The notes: a model not told the origin generated them from the letters alone. Counted from the stretch's first letter, positions 1-7,989 are shown. The stretch is 32,747 nt of DNA from Rhodococcus tibetensis (GCF_024438035.1 NZ_JANFQF010000035.1:1-32747); one strand, 5' to 3'. Program-made: numbers and translations.

Positions 1-98
1 GCTGCGGAACCGATGGCGGGGTTTGCGATCAGCGCGAGCGCGGAGAGTCCGGCGATGGTGCCGGCGCCGGCCAGGCGCCGCTTGGTCGAAGATGCCAC
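1..98 (-). CDS. secreted protein, N-terminal fragment (signal peptide only)
   Basis: Only the first 32 codons lie in the window; the gene continues past base 1. A GTG start at 98–96 is preceded by AAGGA about ten bases upstream. The visible peptide has a basic start (SSTKRR), a hydrophobic core (about residues 10–26) and small residues near GSA, as in a Sec signal peptide with a signal peptidase I site and no lipobox Cys. The product is therefore probably exported, but the mature part is not visible and no family can be named. The 29-bp dyad at 213–241 lies about 115 bases upstream and is probably its control element. Confidence 0.6.
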   Translation of the reverse strand, partial: MASSTKRRLAGAGTIAGLSALALIANPAIGSA

Positions 99-397
99 GA
101 GAGTGATGTCCTTGTCGTTGTTCGCCGGGCCCCCGCCCGCGGCGCATTGCGGTTCCTTGCACCGCCAGTTCAGGACCACCACGGGGTGAGCCCTGCCGAC
201 GATGCGAGAAAGTTAGCTCGCCCTTTGTGAGGGCGACCTAAGTAAATATTATGGACGCCCTGAAAGGCAACAATTGTGATGGCAGTCACTCCCGTGTTTT
301 CTGTTGTGGCCTTTAATTTTTGGTCTTCTTCGGTCGCTGCCTGGATTCGGCGTCCGCAAGTGGGCAGTCCACTTGCTGGGAGGTGATGGCGGTGGCC
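99..397. other. intergenic region carrying a regulatory dyad
   Basis: No convincing gene is seen here; the small open frames on both strands look like shadows. The left half holds the leader of the secreted-protein gene that starts at 98, including the dyad at 213–241 followed by an AT-rich run (AGTAAATATTATG, about 240–252). The right half is the tail region after the Hsp70-like gene, whose stop is at 398. No clear hairpin terminator was found for that gene. Confidence 0.5.
213..241. promoter_or_regulatory. 29-bp inverted repeat upstream of the secreted-protein gene
   Basis: TTAGCTCGCCCT and AGGGCGACCTAA are inverted repeats matching at 11 of 12 positions, separated by five bases. The outer TTAG/CTAA ends recall DtxR/IdeR-type iron boxes, but the centre does not fit the 19-bp consensus. 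The element and its AT-rich flank (GTAAA) share about 24 of 38 aligned bases with the stretch at 4145–4182, which lies ahead of the other minus-strand operon. This supports a common regulator, whose identity is unknown. Confidence 0.5.
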
Positions 398-1783
398 TCA
401 GGGGTTCGACGGCTCCGAGGTCTCGACACCCGGTTCGACCCGATCAGTGGGAGTGGGTTCCGGTGTTTCCAGTGGCGTGGTCGTGGCGGGTGTGGGCACT
501 TCGGTGGTCGGTTCCGGGGTGACCGGTGGAGATTCTGGACGCGGCGCCGGCCTCGGTTCGATCGAGAATGCCGAGATTTGTGAAACCGATGGTGTCGCCG
601 ACGCCGCTGTGGTGCTGTCGAGGTCGGACTGAGCGTCGGCGTCGGCGTCGGCAGGGGCGGCAAGGACGGTGGGGACGAGCGCGACCGGTGTGTGGACGAT
701 GACCGAGGCGAGCGTCGCCAACGCGTATTCCGTGGGCATCGGGGCGGCAGGTGAGGCTGGTGAGTCGCCGAGTGCGCGCCCCGACGGAATGTGCGGCCGT
801 TCGGCCTGCTGGATCAACCGGACATCGAGTCCGGGTGCACCGCGGGTTGCGGCGGTCACGACCGGGTCGGGTGCGGGCCCGCGGGTGGACAACGGCATGG
901 CGAGCAAAACGGCCGCGGCGATCGAGGCGACCGCCGCCCGCCGTAGCGATGGTTTGGGGCTCGTTGCTTCGGGAACAGCGTCCATGGACGAAGCGGCCGC
1001 GAGAACGGCCGCCCCGCGAGCGGCTATGCTGCCGGGCTCGGGACCCGAGACGATCGGCCTGCCCAGTTGCGAGAGCGATTGCATCACTGTGGGATCGGCG
1101 GCTGACTCGCCGGACACGACGACGACGTCGAGGTCGTCGCAGGCCACTGCGGCCATGCGGAGACAGTCGGCGACGAGTTCTTCGAGAGTCCTGGTGGGGT
1201 GGTCGGTGACCGGTGTTTTCGCGTGGCGGTCACCGAACCGCAGCGGACGCCCGACGATGGGATCGGACCCACTCGCGGAGCCGAATGCCACGAGGGTGAG
1301 ATCCAGGTTGCCGGTGTCGATGTCGCCGACGAGGGCGAGACCGTCACCGAGTGGGCCGCGTTCGAACTCGACGTACGCAAGCGCAGCAACGGGTTCGGCG
1401 ACGAGCCCGACTCGGCCCAGTCCCGCACGGTCCAAAGCTGCTCGGAGCGCATCCACGGCGCTTCGGGAGTGCACCGCAGGATAGGTGAGCACGATCGGAA
1501 CGTCCTCCGGCGGATTCACCTCCGCCACGAGGCAATACGCGGCGGCGGCGATCAAATCCTGCCCCGTGTAACCGCGGCCGCCGCCTGCAACGAACACCTC
1601 ACCGGGGCGGTGCGCGAACTCCGCTACCACCCCCGCGCCGCCAGGATCGTCACCCAGGCGCACCGTCGACTGGGCACCGAACGTCAAGGTGGAGCGACGC
1701 GACACCGTCGACGTGCCGTCCTCGCTGATATTCACCGCGACGGCCCGGGCGGTTCCGATGCTCAGTCCGAGGCCTCGTGTCAT
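398..1783 (-). CDS. membrane-anchored Hsp70-like actin-fold ATPase
   Basis: 461 residues. The N-terminal half has the Hsp70/actin ATPase layout: a phosphate-1-like GLSIGTARAVAV near residue 5, a YPAVHSRSAVDALRAAL segment followed by LVAEPVAALAY (about 115–140), a phosphate-2-like GDIDTGN near 155, and an adenosine-type motif (GPEPGSIAARGAA) near 255. A hydrophobic segment (about 287–300) then leads to a long Pro/Thr/Ser/Ala-rich tail. The substrate-binding domain of DnaK is absent, so this is an Hsp70-like ATPase anchored in the membrane, not a classical chaperone. Its ATG lies 14 bases after the stop of the TIGR03118 gene, so both are probably one operon with the membrane protein upstream. 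The substrate is unknown. Confidence 0.75.
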   Translation of the reverse strand: MTRGLGLSIGTARAVAVNISEDGTSTVSRRSTLTFGAQSTVRLGDDPGGAGVVAEFAHRPGEVFVAGGGRGYTGQDLIAAAAYCLVAEVNPPEDVPIVLTYPAVHSRSAVDALRAALDRAGLGRVGLVAEPVAALAYVEFERGPLGDGLALVGDIDTGNLDLTLVAFGSASGSDPIVGRPLRFGDRHAKTPVTDHPTRTLEELVADCLRMAAVACDDLDVVVVSGESAADPTVMQSLSQLGRPIVSGPEPGSIAARGAAVLAAASSMDAVPEATSPKPSLRRAAVASIAAAVLLAMPLSTRGPAPDPVVTAATRGAPGLDVRLIQQAERPHIPSGRALGDSPASPAAPMPTEYALATLASVIVHTPVALVPTVLAAPADADADAQSDLDSTTAASATPSVSQISAFSIEPRPAPRPESPPVTPEPTTEVPTPATTTPLETPEPTPTDRVEPGVETSEPSNP

Positions 1784-1797
1784 GGTCCGCGCCCTGT

Positions 1798-3129
1798 TCA
1801 GTTCGCGGCGCGCAAGCGGCCGAAGACGCCGTCCTGCTCGTCCGCCGGTCCGGCCGTGTAGTACAGCGAGTCGCTGTCGCCGAGACTCTCACCGTTCCCG
1901 AACAGCAACCCCCACAGCCCCTCGATGCCGAGAACCGTGCCGGACTCGTCCCGGAGGTAGTCGACGAACGCGCCGGTGGCATCGTCGAAGGCGGCGATGC
2001 GCCCGGCACCGCCGAAGTTGCCGACGAGGATCGTGCCGCCGAGATCACCGAAGTCGGCGGGTGCGAGGGCGATACCCCACGGCGCGTTGAGGTGGCCCCC
2101 GTCGTCGAGAACACGCACGAGGGTACCGGCCGCATCGAACTCGGCGACCTTGCCCCGATCGGGCCGGTCACCGGACGCGGCCTCCTGCCCGGCGTCGAGT
2201 GAGTCCTCCTCGCCCGCATCGAATGTCGTCCCGTCGGTGGAGCCCTCGGCGGTCTTGGTCACGGCATAGGTGACGAAGACGCGGTCACCGGAAGCAACGA
2301 TGTTGAACGGCGCCGGATCACCGGGGCGTGCATGTCTTCCCCGGCCCGGGTCGGCCGGGTCGATCAGCTCTCCCGTCGCGAACGGGTTCGCGAACCCTTC
2401 GGTCACCACCGGGCGCCAGGCCTTGTCGAACTGCCGGATCTGCGGGTCGGCCCCGAAATCGGCCGCCCACAGGGTGTCGTCCCGGCCGGGGGCGAGGGCC
2501 AGGCCGAAGAAGCTCATGCCCTGCGGCTCGCCGTTGACCATTTCCAGTGCGGGTCCGTCGTGCCGGACGATCGCGCCGTCGGCGCCCTGCTCGGTCCAGC
2601 CCGAGATGCGACCGGAATCGGTCGCGAACAGGAACCGTGAGGATCCCGACAACGTCTGTTGGTGGCCGCCCACCTCGACGGGCTGACCGGTGACGACGAA
2701 GCTGTCCGAGGTCAAGGGTGCGGGATTGAACACGACGCCGGTGGTCTTTCCGCCACCGGCGTCGGAGGTGTCGGAGTCGGCGCCGGGGACGGTGACCTGC
2801 TGTAGTCCGTCCTGGTGCAACGTGCGCAGCGCCGGGTCGGGCGAGGCTGCCACGTCGCCGACGAACTCGTGCGAGGTGCCGCCGGTGCCGACCCAGAAGT
2901 GTCCGCCGGCGCCCTGGGGGCGGATCGCGAGCCCCCAGGCGTTGACCATGCCATCGAGCACGACCGGCGCACCGTAGGAGTCGGTGTTCGCGACCAATGT
3001 CGCTGCGGTGTACCGGTTGCCGGGATGCGTCCCGTCCGTTGATGCGGCCGGACCGCAGGCGGTCGCCGATGCTATCGCCGTGCCGAGCAGCGTGGCGCAC
3101 GCCACCGCAGTGCGGAAGGAGGTGGTCAT
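1798..3129 (-). CDS. TIGR03118 family secreted lipoprotein
   Basis: 443 residues. The start is a signal sequence with a lipobox-like SATAC (Cys near residue 25), so a membrane-attached extracellular lipoprotein is likely. The body matches the TIGR03118 family, which is predicted to fold as a beta-propeller: VNAWGLAIRP, FWVGTGGTSHEF, PWGIALAP and GTILVGNFGGAGRIAAFD resemble NHL-like blades, and the end GIEGLWGLLFGNG is typical of the family. An AAAGG stands about nine bases before the ATG. The family has no firmly known function. It sits between a membrane protein and an Hsp70-like ATPase on the same strand, with short gaps suggesting one transcript. Confidence 0.8.
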   Translation of the reverse strand: MTTSFRTAVACATLLGTAIASATACGPAASTDGTHPGNRYTAATLVANTDSYGAPVVLDGMVNAWGLAIRPQGAGGHFWVGTGGTSHEFVGDVAASPDPALRTLHQDGLQQVTVPGADSDTSDAGGGKTTGVVFNPAPLTSDSFVVTGQPVEVGGHQQTLSGSSRFLFATDSGRISGWTEQGADGAIVRHDGPALEMVNGEPQGMSFFGLALAPGRDDTLWAADFGADPQIRQFDKAWRPVVTEGFANPFATGELIDPADPGRGRHARPGDPAPFNIVASGDRVFVTYAVTKTAEGSTDGTTFDAGEEDSLDAGQEAASGDRPDRGKVAEFDAAGTLVRVLDDGGHLNAPWGIALAPADFGDLGGTILVGNFGGAGRIAAFDDATGAFVDYLRDESGTVLGIEGLWGLLFGNGESLGDSDSLYYTAGPADEQDGVFGRLRAAN

Positions 3130-3173
3130 GGGGTGATGCCTTTCTCATAGGGGCTGACCAGTGGAGGGGAAGA

Positions 3174-3881
3174 TCAGTGCTCGGCGTTCCAGAAACCGAT
3201 CCAGACCGCGCCCCACCAGCAGACCTGCGAGATCGTCGCGGTCGCGACGCCCCACACGGTCAGACGTGGGGGTAGGTGCGCCGTGTTGCTGTGTGCAATG
3301 TGCCGGCTCAGGATCAGCGCCTGCAGGCCGTTGATGGTCAGCACCAGGACCAGGCCCAGCTTCGTTCGGGTGAGCACGGAAGTCAGATTCGGTTCGAGGA
3401 ACGCACCGCTTGCGACGAGTCCGGCTAGACCGGCCCAGATCGGCAGATGCAGTCGCTCCGCGCCCCGGATGGCTTCGGCGAGAGTGGACCGGCCCGAGAT
3501 CCACACCAGCACCAGATAGTCGGCGATCAGGACCCCGCCGAACCCGAGCACGAGCGATGCGAGGTGGACGAACAACGCCGCCATGTGCAGGACCGGGTCC
3601 ACCTCGATGTGCGCGGAAATCCACACCACCGACGCCAACACCGCCGCCGCGACTAGCGCGGCCGCGACCACGATCGCCCACGAATCGTGCAGGACGAGCG
3701 GCTTTTCCGGCTCCCCTGGCGGGATCGGCAGCAGCCGTTTGCGTGCGCGAGTGGGCGCGCCGTGCATCGGCCCCCACGAGACGGTGTCGGTGCGGAGCCG
3801 ACGGGAGGCGATCGGAGTGACGGGTGAGATCAGGGTGGGTGGCCCGGCCTCGGTGGCAGGCTCAGCGGGGGTGGTGTGCAT
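3174..3881 (-). CDS. integral membrane protein with five predicted helices
   Basis: 235 residues. An N-terminal cytoplasmic-looking stretch of about 67 residues, rich in Pro/Arg, is followed by hydrophobic segments near 68–90, 98–128, 145–160, 172–192 and 205–232. Conserved-looking features are GGVLIADYLVLVWI, LPIWAGLAGLVASG and NGLQALILSRHI. It is first in a minus-strand unit with the TIGR03118 and Hsp70-like genes (45-base gap to the next start). I do not recognise a named family. A relationship to CopD/DUF2269-type helical proteins is possible but unproven. The promoter region upstream has a hairpin (3911–3947) and the 4144–4180 element. Confidence 0.65.
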   Translation of the reverse strand: MHTTPAEPATEAGPPTLISPVTPIASRRLRTDTVSWGPMHGAPTRARKRLLPIPPGEPEKPLVLHDSWAIVVAAALVAAAVLASVVWISAHIEVDPVLHMAALFVHLASLVLGFGGVLIADYLVLVWISGRSTLAEAIRGAERLHLPIWAGLAGLVASGAFLEPNLTSVLTRTKLGLVLVLTINGLQALILSRHIAHSNTAHLPPRLTVWGVATATISQVCWWGAVWIGFWNAEH

Positions 3882-3910
3882 GGGGCGATCCGATCCTGTG
3901 AGAAGTTACG

Positions 3911-3947
3911 CAACAACGTCCGCACACGTGCGAGGTGCGGTTGTTGG
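3911..3947 (-). promoter_or_regulatory. hairpin in the leader of the membrane-protein operon
   Basis: CAACAAC-gtc-CGCAC pairs with GTGCG-GTTGTTG around a nine-base loop, giving a 12-bp stem with a three-base bulge. It lies 30–66 bases upstream of the ATG at 3881. It could be an operator or a leader RNA structure. There is no run of T after it that would argue for a simple terminator. Confidence 0.4.
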
Positions 3948-4143
3948 CGCTCGCTGCCCCGGACGCCAATCCGTGATGGGAAGGTTGTCAGATCCCTGTC
4001 GGACCCCTGAACACTCGGGCGCTGCACTTCTGCTCAGGCCGTCGGGGAAAGGGTCCGGGGGCGCAGGTATCGGCGCCGCCTCCGCCGAGACGGTATCGCA
4101 ATGCGCTCACGAATCCTCCTCTCGGCCAGTTCACAGGATGTAG

Positions 4144-4182
4144 CTAAGGCTGCCCTTTCTTTGGGTGAGGTTAGTAAAATTC
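4144..4182. promoter_or_regulatory. regulatory-like element related to the 213–241 dyad
   Basis: The stretch CTAAGGCTGCCC-TTTCTTT-GGGTGAGGTTAG is an imperfect inverted repeat (7 of 12), followed by TAAAATTC. Without gaps it shares about 24 of 38 bases with the element upstream of the first gene, including GCCCTTT, GGG.GA and AGTAAA, in the same orientation relative to the downstream minus-strand genes. The AGGTTAG core resembles an IdeR/DtxR half site. The regulator is unknown. Confidence 0.4.
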
Positions 4183-4538
4183 TTCGGTGCCCCGAAGTCA
4201 ATAGTTGTGTCGCCTCTCACAGTCCCTCCCGGGCGCGCAGCACGGTCGGCGAGTATCCCACCGGATGGGGATTCGAGGGTTCGCTGAGTGGGCCCCACTT
4301 CGAGCTGCTCGTCGAGCGGGATGCTTGATCCTTCCGTGGAGGAGACCGGCGTACCGACACTGTCGGCCCGTGATACGCCGCCCAGGGCGATTGCTCGACG
4401 CCCACCAGAAGGTCACCGAAACGTTCGAACCGGTGCCGGGCATCGGTCGTTCCTGGTGTTCATCGTGCTTGGCGTTCCCTGCACCCCGAGTGACGCCTCG
4501 CCTGTAGCACTGTTAGGACCGTGACCGGCCGTCCTCGA

Positions 4539-5405
4539 TCACCGGGATGACCGGACATCGCAGTGCCACATCGCCCTATGGTGCTGCGGTGTGCCGACCG
4601 CCTCCTGGGAGTCCGCGGCCGGTGACACGGGCAGTCGGGTGTCGACCAGCAATCCCGCCACTCCGACCGCCACGCAGAGCGACGTCACGACCATCAGTGC
4701 GGGATTCGTTTGCCCGGTCAACGCGTCACCGAGCAACACCACCGCGACCGTGCCCGGCAGAATCCCGATCACGGTGGCGGCGGTGTAGGGCAGCAGGCGC
4801 ACCGCGGAGAGCCCTGAGCAATAGTTGACCAGGGCGAACGGTGCCGGGGCGATGAGCCGCAGGGACCCGACCGCCAGCCACCCCCGCCGGGCGAGGCGGG
4901 CATCGATGGCCTTGACCGCGGGGTGCGTCAACCGCGCCTGTACCGCGGTGCGGCCGAGCGTGCGCACCAGCAGCAGCGCCAGCACGGCGCTGACCGTCGT
5001 GGCGGCGATCGTGACGGCGACTCCTGCGGCGGGGCCGAACAACAGCCCCGCGCTGAGGGTGAACACCGTGCGCGGCACCGGGGCGATCGTCAGCACCGCC
5101 TGGGTCAGGAAGAACATCAACACGAACGCCGGGCCCATCGACTCCGCCCAGTCCCGCACCTGGGAGGTCGAGGGGCGGGGCACGAGGGCGGCGGCCACTG
5201 TCAGCACGGCCAGCACCGCCACGGTGGCGAGGACTCGGCGATCCCGCAGTATCGTTGGCAGCGACCGGGTCCCGCGGCGCGGGGTTCTGGGGGAGGTGTC
5301 GGTGGCGGATTGGCTCGGGCCGGCATCGTCGCGCTGTGACCGCTCATTGTCTGGGCTGTCCACCACGGCGGTGTAGGTCCGCGGGACCCAGGACGGCGGG
5401 GTCAC
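4539..5405 (-). CDS. VTT/TVP38 (DedA-like) family membrane protein
   Basis: 288 residues starting from a GTG (5405–5403) that overlaps the stop of the L,D-transpeptidase gene in a GTGA arrangement, suggesting translational coupling. A hydrophilic N-terminal stretch of about 50 residues is followed by five or six hydrophobic segments. The TVP38/VTT signatures are visible: a first helix ending near PRPSTSQVRDW, then VPRTVFTLSAGLLFGPAAGVAVTIAA (a re-entrant-loop type motif), LARRGWLAVGSLRLIAPAPFALVNYCSGLS, and YTAATVIGILPGTVAVVLLGDAL. Members are inner-membrane proteins linked to lipid scrambling or transport. The substrate here is unknown. The open frame continues upstream through the L,D-transpeptidase gene in the wrong frame, which is why the inner GTG was chosen. 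Confidence 0.85.
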   Translation of the reverse strand: MTPPSWVPRTYTAVVDSPDNERSQRDDAGPSQSATDTSPRTPRRGTRSLPTILRDRRVLATVAVLAVLTVAAALVPRPSTSQVRDWAESMGPAFVLMFFLTQAVLTIAPVPRTVFTLSAGLLFGPAAGVAVTIAATTVSAVLALLLVRTLGRTAVQARLTHPAVKAIDARLARRGWLAVGSLRLIAPAPFALVNYCSGLSAVRLLPYTAATVIGILPGTVAVVLLGDALTGQTNPALMVVTSLCVAVGVAGLLVDTRLPVSPAADSQEAVGTPQHHRAMWHCDVRSSR

Positions 5406-6646
5406 AGCAGCGCGCTTCCGGCCACCCACTGATCCCAGGGGACGCTCCAGTCGCCGTTCTGCCACAGTTCGAGCGGTGCACCGCCAGTGTTGCGGACTTC
5501 GACGATGTCGCCGGGGACGGAGAAGTCGTAGAACCATTGCGCGTGGGCGCGGCTGAGGTTGAGGCAGCCGTGGGAGACGTTGGTGTTGCCCTGCGCCCAG
5601 ATGGTGTCCTCGAGTTCGTGGAGGTAGATGCCGTCGTTGCTGATGCGGGTGGCGTAGTTGATCGTTTCCTTGTAGCCGAGCCGGGAATTGACCGGGAGCC
5701 CGTAGGTCGAGGAATCCATGATGACCGGGTTGGCCTTGTCGATGACGGTGTAGATGCCGGGCTGGGTCCAGAACGTCAGGGTCTGTCCGTTGATGGTTTC
5801 GCTGCCGCCCATGCCCATCGAGGTGGGCATGGTGCGCACGACTTCCCCGTTGTTGGTGACCGTGATCTGTTTGGTGGTGTCGTCGGCGATGGAGATGTGG
5901 GCGTCGCCGATGGTGAACGAGGTGGCTGCGTCCTCCTGGCCGAACAGTCCGCCGCCGAGGTCGACGCCGTAGACGTTGGCGCGGGCGGTGACTGTGGTGC
6001 CGGGGGTGTAGTAGTGCTGGGGCCGCCAGTGCACGTTCTGATCGTCGGCCCAGTGCCAGGATCCCTGCACCGGCGGGGAGGTTTCGACGGTCAGGGTCTT
6101 CTCTGCGGCGGCGCGGTCGGTGATCGGCTCGTCGAAGTGGGTGACGATGACGATTCCGATGCCGAAGGTGCCGCCGTCGGTGAGGAGGTTGCCGCCGGAG
6201 GTGACGAAGGTCGGTTTGGTGAGGTTTCCCGGTTGCACGGTGGAGAAGGTACTGGTTCGCTCGGTGCGGGTTCCGTTGTCGTGGAGTGCGGTGGCGGTGA
6301 TTGTGTAGGTCTTGCCGTATCCCAGGGGGATGCCGGGTTTCCAGGCGATGCGGTCGGGGGTGAAAATGCCCTCGATGACTCTGCCTTCGTTGTTGGTCAT
6401 GGTGACCGATTCGAGGGTGCCACCGGTGGTGTCGACCGACACCGGGTCCGCGGGGTTGACGGTGTCGGTTCCATCGGCGGGGTCGATGGTGATCGTGGGG
6501 GCTGCCGGGGCTGCCGGGGTGGCCGGGTTCGGGTCGCCGCTCGGTGAGGATGATCCGGTTCCGGACGGGGCGCAGGCGGCCAGGACTGCGATGAGGATCG
6601 CCAGGGCGAGCAGGACCGGGGTCCGACGTGGTGGGCGAGTGTTCAT
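5402..6646 (-). CDS. L,D-transpeptidase lipoprotein (YkuD domain)
   Basis: 414 residues, start ATG with GGAGGAA five bases upstream. The signal peptide ends in a lipobox (VLAAC), so the enzyme is probably anchored outside the membrane. After a Ser/Pro-rich linker come immunoglobulin-like domains (TITIDPADGTDTVNPADPVSV onward, and a second around the KTLTVETSPP region), as in mycobacterial LdtMt2-type enzymes. The catalytic YkuD domain ends with the SHGCLNLS motif (catalytic Cys about residue 361, His 359). A C-terminal Trp-rich tail (LWQNGDWSVPWDQW) completes it. L,D-transpeptidases make 3-3 peptidoglycan cross-links. It is translationally coupled to the VTT gene and sits in a copper block, which is notable because the active-site Cys of such enzymes is copper-sensitive. 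Confidence 0.92.
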   Translation of the reverse strand: MNTRPPRRTPVLLALAILIAVLAACAPSGTGSSSPSGDPNPATPAAPAAPTITIDPADGTDTVNPADPVSVDTTGGTLESVTMTNNEGRVIEGIFTPDRIAWKPGIPLGYGKTYTITATALHDNGTRTERTSTFSTVQPGNLTKPTFVTSGGNLLTDGGTFGIGIVIVTHFDEPITDRAAAEKTLTVETSPPVQGSWHWADDQNVHWRPQHYYTPGTTVTARANVYGVDLGGGLFGQEDAATSFTIGDAHISIADDTTKQITVTNNGEVVRTMPTSMGMGGSETINGQTLTFWTQPGIYTVIDKANPVIMDSSTYGLPVNSRLGYKETINYATRISNDGIYLHELEDTIWAQGNTNVSHGCLNLSRAHAQWFYDFSVPGDIVEVRNTGGAPLELWQNGDWSVPWDQWVAGSALL

Positions 6647-6716
6647 GGGGTTCCTCCATACCGGCGAAGCGGGGGCCGAGAAGAAGTGGGGTGCACGCTG
6701 TGCGTGCGTAGGTGAG

Positions 6717-6752
6717 GAGGGTGGGACCGGGAAGGGCCGCGGTCCCACCCTC
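6717..6752 (-). terminator. GC-rich hairpin terminator after the DUF305 gene
   Basis: GAGGGTGGGACC and GGTCCCACCCTC form a perfect 12-bp stem with a 12-base loop, starting seven bases past the TAG of the DUF305 gene (minus direction). There is no T run, as is common for actinobacterial terminators. It separates that gene from the L,D-transpeptidase gene, which probably has its own promoter in the following 70 bases. Confidence 0.75.
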
Positions 6753-6758
6753 ATTGGA

Positions 6759-7445
6759 CTAGTTCTGTTGCAGCAGTGCCTGCATCGTGGTGATTTCCGC
6801 CTGCTGAGCGCCGATGATGTCGGTGGCCAACTGTTTGGCGTCGGCGTTCTCTCCGTCGGAGAGTTCGGTCTGAGCCATCTCGATGGCACCGGTGTGGTGT
6901 TCGATCATCATGTTCAGCCAGGCGGTGTCGAAGTCGGCGCCGCTCTTGCCGGCCAGATCGGTCATCTGTTCCGGCGTCATCATCCCGCTCATGCCACCAC
7001 CGTCGCCGGCCGGGACGCTCGGGCCACCGTGGTTCATTCCGCTCATGCCGCCGCTGGCGTCGGTGGAGGGGACAGTCAGGCCGCTCTGTGCGAGCAGCGC
7101 GGTCATCTGTTCCATTTCCGGTCCTTGGGCTGCGGCAATGTTTTTGGCGAGGTCGAGTACCTGCGGATTGGTGGTGCGGCCCTCGACCATGTCCGCCATC
7201 TCGACGGCCTGCGCGTGGTGGGGGTACATCATCTGCAGGAACATCACGTCGGCGTCGTTGAAGGCGCCCGTCCCCGCAGCGGTGGTGGTGGAGCTCGACG
7301 TGGTGCTCGCGGCGTTGTTCGACATTTGGCTCATGTCGTGTCCGCCGCCGCTGCTGTTGTCGCTACAGCCGGCGAGAACCAGGACTCCGGACACGGCTGC
7401 GGCGGACAGGGCGACGCGGGCACGAGTGGAACGGGGTGACCACAT
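6759..7445 (-). CDS. DUF305 lipoprotein, copy 1
   Basis: 228 residues from the ATG at 7445, which has GAGGAG eight to nine bases upstream. A signal peptide with lipobox (VLAGC) is followed by a Ser/Thr/Met-rich linker and the DUF305 domain: DVMFLQMMYPHHAQAVEMADM, AKNIAAAQGPEMEQM, a Met/Gly-rich loop (MSGMNHGG, GGGMSGMM), then WLNMMIEHHTGAIEMAQTEL and ATDIIGAQQAEITTM. The paired HH motifs and many Met residues are typical of the family, which often lies next to copper genes and is thought to bind copper outside the membrane. A paralogue is at 24763–25482. Confidence 0.9.
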   Translation of the reverse strand: MWSPRSTRARVALSAAAVSGVLVLAGCSDNSSGGGHDMSQMSNNAASTTSSSTTTAAGTGAFNDADVMFLQMMYPHHAQAVEMADMVEGRTTNPQVLDLAKNIAAAQGPEMEQMTALLAQSGLTVPSTDASGGMSGMNHGGPSVPAGDGGGMSGMMTPEQMTDLAGKSGADFDTAWLNMMIEHHTGAIEMAQTELSDGENADAKQLATDIIGAQQAEITTMQALLQQN

Positions 7446-7539
7446 GGATAGAACTCCTCGAAAGGTCGGTGTGTGAAAGGTGAAGCAGGCGTGTACGACA
7501 CACGTCGGCATGGGTGACCCACCTGAGGTGGGTCACCTG

Positions 7540-7989
7540 TCACACCCGCAACACCGACAGTTGCGCGAGGGTGGGAGTCGTCCACGGCGGCGCCCGGCCG
7601 GCGCGGTGACGTAGCAGGGCCCGCAGCCTGGGGACCCCGGTCTGCCCGGTGGTGGCGGTGGCGTACCAGCGGGCGATGACCAGCGCCGCGGCGATCGTCA
7701 TCACCGACATGCACAGATGCAGGCCCGTATGGTCGCTGCAGCCGGTGCCCTCACACCCTGTCCCGGCCAGTGCGACGGGAAGATCACCGAGGGCCATCGG
7801 CGCCGCGGCGCCGTCGTGCGAATGTGCCGGCGCACCGGAATGATGCCCCGATGCGGTGGGGTGCGTGCCCGAGTGGTCGAGCAGCGGCGAGGAATGCATG
7901 AGCAGGACACCGAACAGCACCGCGACGACAGCGGCCACCCGCAGCAGGTGCTGCGTCGTCGGCGTCGTACCCAGCGCTTTCATAGCCAT
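7540..7989 (-). CDS. DUF6153-like small membrane or secreted protein
   Basis: 149 residues from ATG 7989 (MAMKAL); a longer GTG start at 8043 is possible and neither has a strong ribosome site. A hydrophobic segment (about 18–35, LLRVAAVVAVLFGVLLMH) precedes a His-rich stretch with HSGTHPTASGHHSGAPAHSH. A second hydrophobic stretch contains a Cys pair (GTGCEGTGC) and CMSVMTIAAALVIARW. The C-terminus GRAPPWTTPTLAQLSVLRV resembles the ending seen in DUF6153 proteins and, more loosely, in LpqS-like proteins. It lies between the CopCD and DUF305 genes, which fits a role in extracellular copper handling. That role is inferred. Confidence 0.65.
   Translation of the reverse strand: MAMKALGTTPTTQHLLRVAAVVAVLFGVLLMHSSPLLDHSGTHPTASGHHSGAPAHSHDGAAAPMALGDLPVALAGTGCEGTGCSDHTGLHLCMSVMTIAAALVIARWYATATTGQTGVPRLRALLRHRAGRAPPWTTPTLAQLSVLRV

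Larger units (their letters stand above)
3882..4538. other. long intergenic region without a convincing gene
   Basis: About 650 bases between the divergent tails and heads of minus-strand genes. Short open frames occur on both strands (for example 4205–4507 plus and 4217–4405 minus), but they overlap one another, lack good ribosome sites and show no recognisable domain. Visible structure is a hairpin at 3911–3947 and a regulatory-like stretch at about 4144–4180, where the local base composition turns AT-rich. The part from 4200 to 4538 may hold gene remnants, but I cannot support one. Confidence 0.5.

Noticed and set aside
4205..4507. A plus-strand gene in the 3882–4538 gap
   Set aside because: No ribosome site, no domain, and three other overlapping frames are equally long on both strands.
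4539..6659. A single 706-codon open frame on the minus strand
   Set aside because: Only its last 288 codons encode a real protein (VTT family). The upstream part is an Arg/His/Pro-rich off-frame reading of the L,D-transpeptidase gene.
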